A stretch of DNA of 64,000 nucleotides from Manis javanica (lineage: Eukaryota; Chordata; Mammalia; Pholidota; Manidae), in contig NC_133167.1 of assembly GCF_040802235.1 (NCBI RefSeq), positions 14,748,501-14,812,500 of the forward strand, written 5' to 3'. Below the pieces are notes generated by a model. It did not search any database, was not told the origin of the DNA, and saw nothing but the letters and a program-made list of their open reading frames with translations. This document shows positions 20,994-34,589 of the stretch, in pieces (position 1 is the first letter of the stretch; each line of letters begins with the position of its first letter). Both the position numbers and the translations under genes were made by a program.

Positions 20994-23900
20994 GCCCATC
21001 AGCTTTTTTGTGTCACGGGCAGGTACATAGAAGGCACTTCTGTCTTGCTGCAGACACTTTGAAAATGAAAATGAAAATGAATTAATAAAGCTCTGAAAAC
21101 TTTCAGAATCTGGGACTTTTAGGTAGGTTACGAGAATGGCATTTTATTTATTCAACGCATTAGATGTTTCTATAAAATTGGGTGGCAATTTGTAGCTCTT
21201 AGCTTTTTAAGAACTGTTTATCTGTGTCCAGTAATGCGGCTCAGCGCTCTCTTTAGTTTTATTGTGCTTGTGAGAAGGAATGATTAAAGAAGCCCCAGCT
21301 GTCCCCGGGACCCTGCCAGACTGTCTTTTTCACTTAGTGCCTAAAACCTTTCTCATTGTGTGCCTTACAGCTGGTACCTCTGAGCGGTATTTGGGGAGGA
21401 GAGCAGGTGAGGTCACTCAGTTCCAGGATCTGGAGGGTAATTAATAGTCCCATGACTAAATGGACATTTTATGAATATTCAGGGTCTATTTCGGCTTCCT
21501 GGGAAACAATGCGTTGGTACCGCTTACAACTCCCTTGGGAGACACAGCGTTTTCTGGGTGAACGCGGGTCGTCAGCTGTCTGCCGAGGATTGCTTTTCTA
21601 GGCAGCAGATTCTTCATTTGCATATTCTGTATGCTCCCTCATGCAAAACAGCACACCCATTTCCCCCTTTCACAAAGGCTATGAGGGCTTCCTTTGGAAA
21701 ACCCCGCCAAAGTCTCCTGTTTATGCAGAACCCAATGATTTAGACACCATGCAAATTAATTCGGTTTTGATTTGAATGCTTCCAGAGATTGGGGGCGGTA
21801 GGCAGAGAGGGGGCTATTTGCACAGGGCTCTTTTTGTGCACCAGCCCCACCCCCCACCCCCACCAAAACACACACACCAGGGCCAGTTGTCATTCCCCGG
21901 CCCCTTGCCCCGTGGAAAGCTACCCAAGTTCCTGCTGCTCATTTTATTTTGACCTTTGGAAAGGAACCTAGTTCTGGTGATTCCTTCAGCTTGTCTGTTA
22001 ATATTGACAGCTTCAGCTGGAATCTTGCTGCTCTTTCTGAGGTAGGAGTAGATGGCACTATTCCGATTATGCTAGGAATGTTTAGAAGTGTCCCAACAAA
22101 GGACTTAAAAAAAATTGTAAAGTGTAAAGATAAAATTTTTTGTAAAAGAATTGTCAGATCTCAGGACATTCTGATAATGGGCTTTAGGTCAGTAGTGGGC
22201 TGGAATCCATTCATTCCTTCAACACATAGATAATTGGAAGTGTATAATGTACAAATGACCGTGGGTATTTTCATCTGTATTTCTACATCTGAATGAATCT
22301 GTCAGTTTTCGTACCTAGAATTCCAATTAAAATACCTTATATTCACTCACGTCCAGATACAGTTCTTTAAATGGTGTATTGGCTATAATTCTGTTCCTTA
22401 TTCCATATGTGTATTCGCTTTGGGTTGAGTATTGGCTTCTGAATTCCTGTCTCCCCATCCCACCCGATGTCACCAAATTTACTTAACCTTTGCTTTATCC
22501 TCCTAGAATGGAGACACAAGCATATTGCATATATAACGCAGCAAACTTCACTCTGCTTGAAACAGGCACTATCTTCAGAAGGCCATGGTCATATGTATTC
22601 TATAAAACGGAAGAAGAGGACTTTGCATGAAATGTTTTTGAAGTTCAATTAGTTTTGAGTTTAAGCTAATTTCACAGGGCAGAAAACAGCCTTTGCAGTG
22701 TAATTAAGTGAAGGCAGGGTCAGCTAAAACAACAACTAAATGTGGAAGAGCTTTGCTATAACTCCACATGGTCTGACAAAGTTCGATGATAGTATTCAAA
22801 GTCCATTTGGGATGGATTATTAGGATTAAAGAACAGCAGAAGACTCTGTACTTGGTATGTTCTCTGGTGTCATTAGTGGATGAGAAAATTCAGCTGCTAA
22901 TCTGGTTCTTGTTTCTAAGGATGGATTTAAGCAGACCCACACTTCTCAAAGGTGATCTTACTAACCTCTTCTTAATAAGTTACAGATCTCAAATTGTTCA
23001 AAATCCTTAAAATACCATTTGAAGCAAGTTGATTGATAATTATCATTTCCCTTACGTGTACAGATATTTTCCTCAGCAGTACAAAGCTATGGTACAGTTT
23101 CTTAATTACCCAGATAATCCTGTTTGCTTGTATTTTTAAACTATGAAGTGCTGGGTAATTATTCGATTCTTAATAGAAGGCAAATGGCAATGTAAACAAT
23201 AATTAGGATGTTAGACAGACTAATGCGCTTCAAAGCAAATTGGATTTTTTTCATACTGTTCAGCATGAAGTCCCATAAAGCTAACAATTTAGTAGCAAGG
23301 CAAAAAAGGTTCCATTTTGTTCATATTTTATGGCGTTATCTCTTCATGGCTTGTTTCTGTGAATAGCGGTTTGCCCCAATGAAGCTGGCTGTGCCCAAGC
23401 CAAATGTTTCCGTAACAATCGCTTCCCTGCTGTTTGACATTTGGCTGTGTTCTCCCAGGGCTCCAGATTGGTCCTTTGTCTGCTTCAGATCCCAGGGGTC
23501 AGAGGTTAACAGAATGCTGATTTCCTCCCATAATACCATGGCAGGTAAATATGGGCCAACCTCATGATCAGTTAAGAGCAGCTCAGTTAAGAATGCTTTT
23601 CTCATGGGCTTTTGTCCTTAGGAACTTTCCTCATTTAAGATGCCGAGTTTCCCAGCTATCGCATTCCACAGTGGGTCCTTCTTTATGAGTGCTGCCGTCT
23701 CTTTTACATGACTCTTTCCGTTAGTAACCAACCATTCACAACTAACTATGTGTGCCCAGAAATACATAACCTGGAAACTATGAGCAAAATCATTAATTTT
23801 GATGAATAAATTTGACAAAGTTCATATGGAAATACTTTGTGATCTTTGCACACTTAATTATGTCTTGTAGTGTTATCTATATTGTGTCATTGATGAAATA

Positions 23901-25211
23901 ATAGGCAGTAGGTAACAAAGGCAGTAGACAAAGATTCTTTGATAATGGTGCTATTATTCCTCCCACACACCCTCTTTTGCTCTAGCTTTAATGGTATGTT
24001 GCCAGTTAAAGGTTTAATTAAATGAATAATCAGTTTTATTTTCCATTTTTATCTTTGATGGAAATGTCCAAGCATTCATCAATATCAGTGTTATTAATGT
24101 TCTATATCAGTTTAGTTGTATGTTTTAATTTTTATTCCAAGCACTAATGTAGGCTACTCAGCGGTCTACTTCCTAATTCGATATGATGCACATACAGGCT
24201 AGAAGTTTGAAATACATTTTAAACTTCCAGACTTTTTGTTCCCATCAATTAATGTTAGACCACCTTTCTATGTATGACGATCCCAGGTCTAATTGGCTAG
24301 CCTCCTTCACATTGCACTGTGAACTTGATGGTTGGATTCATTTGTTTTAAGTGTTTGAAAAAGACATCTCCACTTTGAAAAACAGTTTCCTTTTGAAGTG
24401 TCCAGCTTGGCAATGACTGAAGCAGCCCCCAAGCGAATTAGCATGTTAATAGAATGGATCAATACTTTCTGGCTCCTCCACTCTTCTTGCCCTCCGTGGA
24501 GGGGAAAGAGTTTTGAAGAACCCTAGGAGGCCCTTCACAGATGTGCCCGGAGATTTCAAGAGGACTGTTCTTTGCGAAGTGGGGAACGTTGACAGTTTGA
24601 TCTAGTGCCCAGACTGTTTCTCCTCTGGCCATTTGAAAATGGATGCAGGAGGAATTGACAGCTCAGGAAAGCTCTAGCAGTTCATGTAATTATGGAGAGG
24701 ATTAGGAGAAAAGTGTTGGGAGAAATAAGAGATCAATAAGGGCACTCGTTGACTGAATTCACCTTTAGCTGGTCGAGCACTACATTTTGTAACATTTAGC
24801 TTGTGTACAGAGAATATTTTATAGGTTTGGTTTTTTTAAGGGTGCTGTGAACCTGTATATAAGAAAAAAAATAGAAGCAGCCACTGTTTTTTGTTTTTTG
24901 TTTTTTTTTCAGCCAACTGGTTTTTGACATGGACTTGTAGGTAATTAACACTGTAATGCTTCCAGTTCTTAAGATGCAAAAGGTGCTAATTAACTAATGG
25001 TAGAAATCGAGATTTCGTTACTCTGTTCTCTAACGAGATGCCAACAAAGAAGTGCCTCTGAAAGTAATATTTGAGCATTCAGGTTTCATTTGAAGCGTTT
25101 TCTTTAGGAACTGCCTGTTTGTACCCCAGAGTTTTAAATTAGTGCTAATGCAGGGCTACAGGAAAACAACATAAAAGTGTGGTGTTTTTGTTCCAAAGGA
25201 ACTCATGTTGA

Positions 25212-25250
25212 TGGAAAAATGAGAATGTTATTGGAAAAATGAGAATGTTG
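25212..25250. repeat. Short direct repeat
   Basis: Two 19-base copies of TGGAAAAATGAGAATGTTA/G start 20 bases apart (25212 and 25232), differing only in the last base. Confidence 0.9.
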
Positions 25251-26324
25251 TCTTTGCATGCGTGAAGTATTTTTTTAATAAAAGGTTTGAAAGACTCCAT
25301 CTGAGAGTCTGAAAACATTTTAGGAAGTTTTCCTCCATAGGATAAAAATGGCTACTGTACTTAGCTAAAATAAACCCAAGAACACAATGTATTCTAACCT
25401 TCACAAAGGATTCTGGGATCTTCATTTGCAAAATGTTGTAGCTATAACTATTGCAGTAATTTTTAAATGGGTACTTTGTAAGGAGTGAATCCTGCACTGT
25501 GACTGTAGCAATTGCACTGAAATTTTTTTTTGAAGTTCACTGTTAGATCTTTTCCTTTTCTTCTCCTAGAGTCATTTAATGGAAAAGAGTAATGTCTGAC
25601 TTTCTAGAAATCACGACTATTATTGCAACTTAAAACAAAAAATAGGTACACTAAAAAGAAACCCTTTCCCAAAAAGGGAATGTCGACTTACACAGATAAT
25701 GACTATAACAGAAACTGATTGAGTTCTCCCTGTTCTGCCATTTATATCTTATAGCTGGTTATCACTGGATCTACAGAACAGCTATTGATTTTTGTTAAGT
25801 TTATCTTGCAGCCAATCTGTTTATTGAACTGTCTTGTGAATACCTATAGGTTTTCAGTTAATTCTCCAGGGTTTTCTAGAGAATCAGTCATTTTTACTGC
25901 AAGCAATTATATATTTTCTCCTTCTCTCTAAAAACTTAGGCCCCTTATTTCTGATTTTTATCTTGCAACATTGGTCAGAATTTCAGAGCAGTAAAAATTA
26001 ACAGTGTAGATGTGAGCATCTTTATTTTATGCCCAATTTTAATGGGCCTAGTAGATGTATGCTCTGAGAGATACTTCCTTAATATAATATTCCAGTTGCT
26101 AAACATTTCTCAACAATAACAAATGTTGAATTCTGTTAAATTTTACTTCAAGTATCTCTGTTATGTGACCTTTTTGTTGTGTTGTATTTTTTATATTGAA
26201 TATATTAGTAGATTTTTCTAAAAACAATCCATAAACTCTTTGCATATGTGGAAAAAAATAATGCTGTTAGGTGGCAGTCCATTTTGATAAATAGTTTCAT
26301 GAATTCTGCTTGTTTACTGAAAAT

Positions 26325-26530
26325 AATGAGGAGGAGCCAGAGCTTTGGAGTAAGAATTTAATTTTAATCACAGCTTTAATTTAATTTTAATCACATATGA
26401 TGTCATATGGGCTAGTTATTTAATTTCTCTACTTTGGTTTTCTCCTTTTTGATAAGAGAATAATGATACCTACCTCATGGGTATACTTAAAAGTTAAATA
26501 AGACAAGGTATGTTTGTCTTACCTAGGGAG
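26325..26530 (+). repeat. MIR SINE with an internal 18-bp direct repeat
   Basis: AGGAGCCAGAGCTTTGGAG, TAATTTCTCTACTTTGGTTT and ATAATGATACCTACCTCATG follow MIR order in sense. An 18-base word (AATTTAATTTTAATCACA) occurs twice, at 26355 and 26378, a local duplication within the copy. Confidence 0.7.
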
Positions 26531-28139
26531 TGACACCTGTTCAACTATCAGTAAAATGTAGAAACTTTATTATTTCATTATTTTGAATCTTAATAAATAT
26601 CCAAGTGATGTTAGATACATATTTTCTGTCTCTCCCAGTTCTCAGCAGGTTTTAGTATCATAGTTGATTTATAAAGTTCATTTTGATCGTTCTCCATTTT
26701 TTATGAAAATTGCAGAAAGGTAATGTGCATGAGACCCAACTTTTTCCTGCAAGTTTGAGAGATTTCACTATTAAAACGGGTTCTGGACAGTGCACTTATG
26801 ATTTGAGTATTTCTCTGTATGTTTGTTTGCTGGACTAAAGTGCAACAACCGCAAAAAGGAAAACTGGCTCTGGGACCCTATTCAGTCAATCGCATGAATG
26901 GCTTTCAAACTCAGGAGAGTAGACATGTTCCTTGACTTTGATTTGCCCTATTCACAGCCTCTGCTGACTTGAGAGTAAAAAGCAAAGATGTGACATTGCT
27001 CTCATCCACAATTAAATTATTGAGAATTCTCATTACTTTTTAGACCTTAAACATACAAGTAAAGGTGGTAGGATCATCAAACCTGGAGTTAGTGATAGGC
27101 ATGGCTGACCTACACATTAATCAGGAGGTTGGATTTTAATGAAAATCTAGTTGAGAATAGATTGAATATCCCACTTATCTGCATTACACTGCAGAATGAA
27201 TGTGGATGCAGCCCTGTTGGGCTGTGGTGCTTTTTTTCTCCTCTACTGAGAGAGAAAAAAACAGAATGACAGATCCACTGTTCTAGAAACATCTGGTGCT
27301 CCTTAGAGTCACAACTTTGGCATAGTAATTTGTAAATATTTTATGTTGGTTTTGAGGATTGGTGAATTTCATTTTTTCATTTAACCAAACAAATTATTCT
27401 GTGGGCCGCAGAGTGAACATTAGAGGACAGATATTCCCTCAGTATAAGGACGAACAGTCTAGTGTTTTGAGCTAGGCAAGAGTGGAGTGAGATGTCTTTG
27501 GAGGCAATGAGCTCCACGTCTTTGGACGTGTTCACACTGGCTGCATGGTCCCAGGACATCTAACAGTATCCAAACAGTAAGAGATTGGAGAAGGCCCTGT
27601 CTTTCTCAAAAGGGGCATCCCTGTCATTTTGGGCAAGGTGATTCTTCCTTGAGTAAATACCCTACCTACCAAATGCTGCTGGTGTGTTTTGTGCACACTG
27701 GGCAAGCACATTGCAAGGCAGTTAGCATCCTGAGTTAATTCCTGAACACCAAATGCCCGTGGCATCCTCCAGTCACTGTGGCAGGCCAAAGCTTCCCCTC
27801 CTATTTCCAAATTCCCTGGGGCATGGAGACTTAAATCTTGGTTGTAATCTCTCAGACTAAACAAACTGTAAGGTAACGTACAACTTTTAAGATTCTAAGA
27901 TAGTAGGGCATTTGGTGCCCTGTTTTAAATCCTTCATATTTCCTATAGGGCAGGTAATTTAGGTCTAGGATCTTGTAGCATGGAAAAGGTAAAGAACCTC
28001 ATCAAACAAATCCCAGCTATCAACCTCTATTTTTATTTTCCTGAAATCTAAGTTACACCATAGCATCTCAAAATCATTAGCATACGTTTCCCCATAGGCA
28101 TCAATTAAAAGAAATGGAAACATGTTTTGGAATTGGAGG

Positions 28140-28345
28140 GAATTACTAACATTTTACAAAAGCATTTGTAACAACTGCTATCCATCAAGTGCTCTACTGG
28201 CTTTAATTTATTTAGTCCTAAAACAGCCTTAAAAGGCAGATACTGTTGTTGTCCCCATTTTCCAGTTGGGAAAGCTGAGGCATGGAAAGACGTTCATGGC
28301 CACATAGCTTACTCAAAAGATGATTTAAAACCAGATAGACTGGTT
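28140..28345 (-). repeat. MIR SINE, antisense
   Basis: CCCCATTTTCCAGTTGGGAA, AGCTGAGGCATGGAAAGACG and GGCCACATAGCTTACTC are the antisense MIR core, preceded by the 'atccatcaagtgctct' end. Confidence 0.85.
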
Positions 28346-29404
28346 CCAGCCTACTTACCTGCCAACTTTATACCATATTTTCCCCTGGTAAGAACTGTTA
28401 GAAGGAAACCTCTCCCCATAACTAACAATATGGGATCCACCTTGTATTCTTATCAGGTAAGGAGACTATTTAAAATGCCTGAGTTAGAGACTTACGTAAA
28501 CAGTGCCCTGTGTTTACTTCAGGCTTTGTCAAACACTCATCTGCCAACGGATGGCCTTTGTATTATTTCAGATGGCCTTGCAAAGAGCAAAATGTGACTA
28601 TGCAATTATTAAGGCTGAAGATCTTGATATGGGGTATGTTACTGCACAAATTATTCTTATTTTGACTCTGTATCGTAGCAGGGAGGGAGGTTACCAGCAT
28701 CGACCAAAGTTGACATAAGGCAGAGCATCATCTCATTGTAACAGGAGGACAGCCTATAGCCAAATGAGAACTTTTTGATTTCTCAAATGCTGTACAATGA
28801 ATCCAGGTATTAAGGTAAAGTGCCTGTGGGATTAATTGGAGGGCAATGAGGTAGGTGCTGTGACATAGCATTAGGATACTTCAGACCTCTGACTATACCT
28901 CAGAAGTAGGGTCATTTGCTTTTGGACCCGTTGATTGTGGGTAACTGAAACTGGTGAGTGAACCTGTGGATAAGCGGGGACTGCTGTATATGTCAATTCC
29001 TTTGGCACCTACCAACACATCCATTCCACCTTCTTCTCCCATTCATTGTGTTGCTGCCTTGTGGCTTCAGCACAGCACCACCTTTCAGCCCTAAAAATGG
29101 TTATCCTGAATTACTAACCCATTTAGAATCAGACTTTATGTTGCTTGCAACACAATCCTAATTAATAAGAGAGGTCATTATTTTAATATGGCAGTTATTT
29201 AACATACAAGCTAGTTTCTTCCCAAATAATTCTTTATAGTCAAGTGGAAACATCTTGGATGGCTGTTTGTCGTCCCTTCTCGGGCTGGTGGGAAGAGGGA
29301 CTAGTTTAGGCTCTGCTGCTGTCAGACTTAGCGAGAAACCCTCTCCCGTGCTGTAGCTTAGCGAAGTGGGGGCATTTCTTAAGGGCTGGAGAATGTTCAA
29401 GTTG

Positions 29405-29520
29405 GAAGAGTCTTAGAAATCTTTTATTTAGTTCATACTTCTGATTTTACAGATGAAAAAACTGAGGCTCAAATTAATGAAATATATAATAAATGAGTAA
29501 GACTGGCTCCTGGAGTCCTG
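29405..29520 (-). repeat. MIR/L2-type fragment, antisense
   Basis: The diagnostic piece is GATTTTACAGATGAAAAAAC followed by TGAGGCTCAAATT. The flanks are too diverged to extend. Confidence 0.6.
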
Positions 29521-30400
29521 CGTTCTTGCTCATGCTAACAGGCAAGCCCGAAAAGATGTGGGCTGTCAAGGCAAAGTAGCATACGCGTATCTTTAAAGTT
29601 GGTCTTGCGAAACTAAGTCCCCTAGACCCATGTGTACTCCCCAGTCCAAGGCTTCTGAAATGAGATCAGACTTGGTCCTTCAGTGCAGTCTTTGGGATTT
29701 CAGTAAATTGTTTTCCTTCCCCGCAGACAGGTTTGGAATCCCTAGCTATACTGTTTTGCTTTCCGTGTCAGTACATTCTGGGGTCCCCCATGTCTTTCTC
29801 TGCACTTCTTCCTTTCCAAAAGAGTTGGAGGTCTAAGGGAGTGGGCAGTGCTGTAGAAATATTTCTACACATAGTAAGTGAAGTAAGCTCAGATGAGGAC
29901 CCTGGAGGAGGGGGAGTGCTGAGTCCTGTTGGAGATAAGGTGTGAGAGAAGGTTTTGGAAAATTAAACAGTATTGAACAGCAGCTAATTTCAACCATAAA
30001 CATTTCTAAAGCGTCTACTGTGCCCAGTCAATGGGTAGGCAAAAATGTGTACAACATAAAACACCACGGATGCAGGGGCCAGTGGAACCTAGGGGAAGTC
30101 TGACAGGGAAGTTTAGAGTAACTTCCAAGTTTAAGGCTTGGTCCATCAGTACATGGGGATTCCGTCTTAGGTTAAGAAAGTCCTGGAGGATGAGGTGACT
30201 TTAGGGGCTGGAGGTTTGGCGTGGCAGTGTGGAGGATTAGTTCACACTTCCTAAACATAGATTATGTGAATGGATGAGGCTACTAGTCCAGGAAGGGACG
30301 ATGGTCATATTTTTACTTGGCTTTTCGGCTTTTCAGTTCTGAATTTGACGTTGCAGAAAAACAATTTTTGAGAGGTCTTTGTTTGATATTCTTTGGAAAA

Positions 30401-30796
30401 TGTCTTGTTCTGCCTGCATTGCCATAACAGAATACCACACATTGGGTGGCTTAAACAATAGAAATGTATTTTTCTCACAGTTCTGGGGGCCAGAAGTCCA
30501 AGGTTAAGGTGCTGTCAGGGTTGGTTTCTGGTGAAGTTTGTCGTCCTGGCTCATAGATAGTCCACCTTTCTATGTCCTCACATGGCCTTTCCTGTGTGTG
30601 TGTGTGTGTGTGTGTGTGTGATGTCTCGTGTCTCTTTTTTGTAAAAGACACCAGTCTTAATGAGATTAGGGCCTTACACTAATGATCTCATTTAACCTCA
30701 GCCACCTCCTCAAAGGGCCTACTCCAGATATAGACACATTGGGGATTTGAGCTTCAACATGTGACTTTTGAGAGGGACATAATCGAGTCCATCACA
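30401..30796. repeat. Old interspersed repeat of uncertain class, split by a TG microsatellite
   Basis: It reads CATTGGGTGGCTTAAACAAT, TTTCTCACAGTTCTGGGGG and CCAGAAGTCCAAGGTTAAGG, later CTTAATGAGATTAGGGCC and TTGAGCTTCAACATGTG, ending near GTCCATCACA. This is a very common mammalian repeat whose word order I recognise but whose class I cannot state with confidence. A (TG)14 run sits inside it. Confidence 0.75.
30593..30620. repeat. (TG)14 microsatellite
   Basis: Twenty-eight uninterrupted bases of TG, grown inside the old repeat. Confidence 0.95.
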
Positions 30797-31482
30797 GGAG
30801 ATAAAAAATGCTTTTCTCCTTGGTCTGTAAAAGACATAGGAACATGTGGCAGATTGTTAAGCCTCAGCCTCTGTATCAAGTTTCTGTTTTCATGTCTTGG
30901 AGTGTTTTATTTATCGATGTATGCCTGTGTGGGTTTCTTGTTAAGATAGCCTACAGCTTGGGCCCTGGTGACTAGGGCTTTTCACAAATCACGTAATCCC
31001 TTTAAGCCTTTGTAGTTCTCTTCTGCAAAATACAGATACCAATAGTTCTGATTTTGCAGTAAAATTCATATGATTTACATACATACTACATTTATTTATA
31101 CCTCTTTTATGTCTTTGGTTTAAGGAGATAGTTTAGTATGTCATTTTTAAAAAATTTCAGCTAATTAATAGCTCTATTAACAAATTTCTCATTAATTGTA
31201 CTCTCATTTTATTGTGTATATCGCTGCCAAGTTACAGAATAGAAACCCCTATTTATAGAGGTAGTAAATACAATTTTAAGCCATGTTCAAGGGAACTGAT
31301 GAATCACAGGTTATTACAGTGAGGAAAAAAAATCACAAGAAATGTGTGTTGTTTGTAGAAAAACGTGGTAATGCAGGCAAGTAAACTGGCAAAGACATCT
31401 ATAATGTCACCACATAATGAGTCATGCTTATTCTCATTTCTATTGGTGTATTTAACACACATGGCTGCACATGTACATTCGT

Positions 31483-31493
31483 ACACACACACA

Positions 31494-31528
<35 letters not shown>
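31483..31528. repeat. Compound (AC)7(TC)16 microsatellite
   Basis: AC units at 31483-31496 run directly into TC units at 31497-31528. Confidence 0.97.
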
Positions 31529-31530
<2 letters not shown>

Positions 31531-31539
31531 CATGCAGCA

Positions 31540-31735
31540 TGATCATAAAATCTTTCCAGATCTATCAGTAGAACTTTATAACATCATTTTCAATGGCTGC
31601 AGAGTTTTCTCTTTCCTGGATATACCACAATTTCTCCACCTGTCCTCCATTGGACATTTAGGTTGCTTTCAGTTTGGTGTTTTTAATAATGTTGCCAGGA
31701 ATATCCTCACAGCAAAATCCTGAAATTATCCTTAA
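31540..31735. repeat. L1/HAL1-like fragment
   Basis: AATGGCTGCAGAGTTTTC, GGATATACCACAATTTCTCC, CATTGGACATTTAGGTTGC and AATAATGTTGCCAGGAATAT follow the order of a widespread ancient L1/HAL1 segment. Confidence 0.6.
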
Positions 31736-32929
31736 TTGTTTTCTAATACTGTTCGTTTGTAAAAAAAAATATGCAATTTAAAAAGCTTTGGTACACACAC
31801 TGAAAAAGTCTCAGTTTTGAAATACGTGCCTAACTAAGCTTGAAATGAACAGTGAGAAATAGCCTACTATTAGATGTTAATTTCTTAAATGAAATGAACT
31901 CCAAAGCAGAGGTGGTTTTACTTTTCACACTAGCATGCGAGAAAACTTTTTTTAAGGATTTACCTTCTCAGGGTTTTTGCCAACAAAGCCATTCTTGTCA
32001 TTTTCAAATTCAGTTCATTTTTATGCTTGTTTTAAACAAACCTAGGATGCTTTGGCCACCTGTGACAGCTGTTGGCAGCTACTCTTTAATATAAAGGATT
32101 ATGTAGTTTAGTTGCCTGATGTAAATTATTCCCTCTATGTCTATGTAAGGTTTTCCTCCCTCTATCCAGGGAACACCATTGCCCTTAAAACCCTGAGAAA
32201 CGCTGCCTTTCAAAAAGACATTGTTAAAGTGAGCTTGATGAGGCTGATTGTTTTTATATAATCGCTTAGACACTGTGTCTTACAATTTTACAGAATGCCT
32301 TCAGGCCTTCACCATCTGAAAGGAAAATGACTTCATGGACTATGCATAGACTTTAAAATACTTACACACACAGAAACCAGGAGTTCAAGTCCCTATAGGG
32401 TTGGCTAATTCTCCTTTATGAGTTAAATGCATTGATTGCTGTGTATGTAATCAGTTGTTTTGTGACCTTAAAATTCATCATCTTGTTATGCTCCAGAGCT
32501 TTAATACCTTTAAACTAGGTCATCCAAGTGCCTATCCTAGCATTCCCTGCCCTTATCTCCCAGGACCCAGGTATTCACCATGGAATTCACTGTCCAGTTT
32601 GATTTTGCACCTTCTGCATTTTAAAACAAAGTAAGACATCTTGCCAGTTGTTTTTCCAGTGGTGGACAGAATATGGAAAAATGCTCCACCCTTTTTTTCC
32701 CACCGTTCCCTATTCTATTCCTTTTGCCTCCCTCTTTCTCAGTGAAAGAGTCCTGCACATGCTGGCTCTAGTCTAAAGGCTTTGTCATTTGGAAAGAGGG
32801 TAGTCCTCAAGGACAGTGAGACCATGGATGCATTTCCTCAACCTAGAATGTGCCCTCTGCTTTCTGCAAGTCCTTCTTAGCAATATGAAAAAGAAAACCC
32901 TATTATTTTTCATTTTTTCCCCCTACTAA

Positions 32930-33010
32930 GTGGATTATATTTTAGCCATGAAACTAATACTGTTCATTGCAGAGAACTTGGAAAATGCAGAGAAATACTT
33001 TCACACACAA
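32930..33010. repeat. Possible L1-type fragment
   Basis: CAGAGAACTTGGAAAATGCAG followed by AGAAATACTTTCACA resembles the 'gaaaatttggaaaatacaga' segment of old L1 elements. It is short and diverged. Confidence 0.35.
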
Positions 33011-34435
33011 AGTAACCCTGGAGTCACTTTGGGGAACATCTGGCACCTCTCGTCTCTGGCTTCTTGCTGCACATGCCGGCGTACGGAATGGTTTGACTAT
33101 TGGTGGTGGGTCTTGCCTTCCCTTTCTTCTGCCAGTGCAGACCAAGGAAGTGTTTCATTGGGAACCTCAGAATCACCTACTTGCTGGGTAGGGATTCGTT
33201 TTACTCTTGTAGACTGCCTTCTTGTTCTGCTTGGCATGAATATTGGCATCGGCTGGCCTGTAGTGGTAGAGCTTCCCATACACTTTACTGGCCCAGAAAC
33301 TACAACTACTCTTGTCTGTCTTCCCAGCTCAGCATTCCAGTTCCCCGCTGGGAGCAGCACCTTTGGCCGCAATCCCAAAATCCTCTATGAATGAGCTTGC
33401 CGTTCCCTACCCCCAGGCTGCTCCTCCCTGTTTCTCAATCCCACAAAATCTTGTTCTGAATCATCCAGAGCCTGAATGTGGGTCACTCACCTGACTTATA
33501 TATTCTTCTAGAACCCCTAGCTGCTTCTGTTCTCTGCCCTCTAGCTGGAAGTCCTGAGATTTTAGTGTTGTCCCCAATTAAGGCTTTGCTCTCCACAACA
33601 TTTTTAGGCAGTAATTTGGCCCTACATCAGTTTCTTTAGATCTTTTCCCTCTGGATTCCAATGACATCCTGTCTGCCTCTGTTGTCTTTGTCAGTGAGGT
33701 TTCTACGTGCCTGGACAGCCAACCCATCAAAGATAAGCAGGAAGCTCTGTGCCGCAGCAGTGCTCAGCAGAAGGTAGAGGCAGTCCGTCCTCATAGGCTC
33801 CAGTAAGCATCCCTCACTGGAAAGAGGGACTGGAATAACGGCTCTGGTCTCTTGGGATTTTAAGATTATTATAATTCAACAGTAATTGCCTGTCCCGCTC
33901 ACAGATTCAGTAAAAGCTCTCGCCATTTCCCTGGTCCTGTGCTCAGAGCTCTAGTTGGCACAGAAGGCTTGGTGGGATACCCATTGGGTGTAAGGTCGAC
34001 TTTTAAAAAGGTCGTATAGATACCAAAAGAAGAAAAAAAAATAATTTGATCAGAAATGTCCTGTTTGGTAATTTAAATGGCATTGGCCAAATTATTTAAA
34101 TTATATACTGATCCTTTTCTTCTGTCAGATGTAAGACAACCTGAGGGAGAGCGCTTGACTCACTGGCTACCTTGTGTGTCACTAGTACACGTAAACCTGT
34201 CTTGTTTTGCATGTGGCAGCTTGAGTAATCACAAGAACAACAGCTGGATATTTTAGTTTGAATAGAGAGAATTTATTGAACTAATCAAGAAAATTGCCTT
34301 GTAAGAATGGACAAGTGCTAATAAATGAAGTAGTATTTGGTCATAATGGCAAGTCTCTCCTCTCTTCTATCTGCTCCCCTCCTCCAAACCTGTTTAGCCT
34401 TCATTATATAGACTGGATGATACAATGGGAGATAC

Positions 34436-34468
<33 letters not shown>

Positions 34469-34494
34469 AATCATCTACACACACACACACACAC
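34436..34494. repeat. (CTAT)8-type and (AC)9 microsatellites
   Basis: A tetranucleotide run of CTAT units at 34436-34468 is followed, after eight bases, by AC at 34477-34494. Confidence 0.95.
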
Positions 34495-34589
34495 ATACAT
34501 ACCACTGGGATTCTAAATTTTCCTCCACCTAAGTGTCATGATCACATGACACTCCTACTCTGAAACCCACCCCTGGTTCAGGGAAAGGT

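Larger units (their letters stand above)
20001..30400 (+). other. EPHA4: EPHA4 intron 3, second part
   Basis: Contains MIR copies near 20.15, 26.4, 28.2 and 29.45 kb and a hAT-type DNA transposon at 20.5-21.0 kb. Between them lie long repeat-free stretches of complex sequence, notably 21.2-21.8, 23.0-23.35 and 24.36-24.8 kb, which are candidates for conserved regulatory DNA. No exon is seen. Confidence 0.8.

Noticed and set aside
32930-33394. 154-codon plus-strand frame with overlapping frames on both strands
   Set aside because: The start falls in a probable L1-type remnant and the rest has no domain. Several frames are open at once because of local composition.
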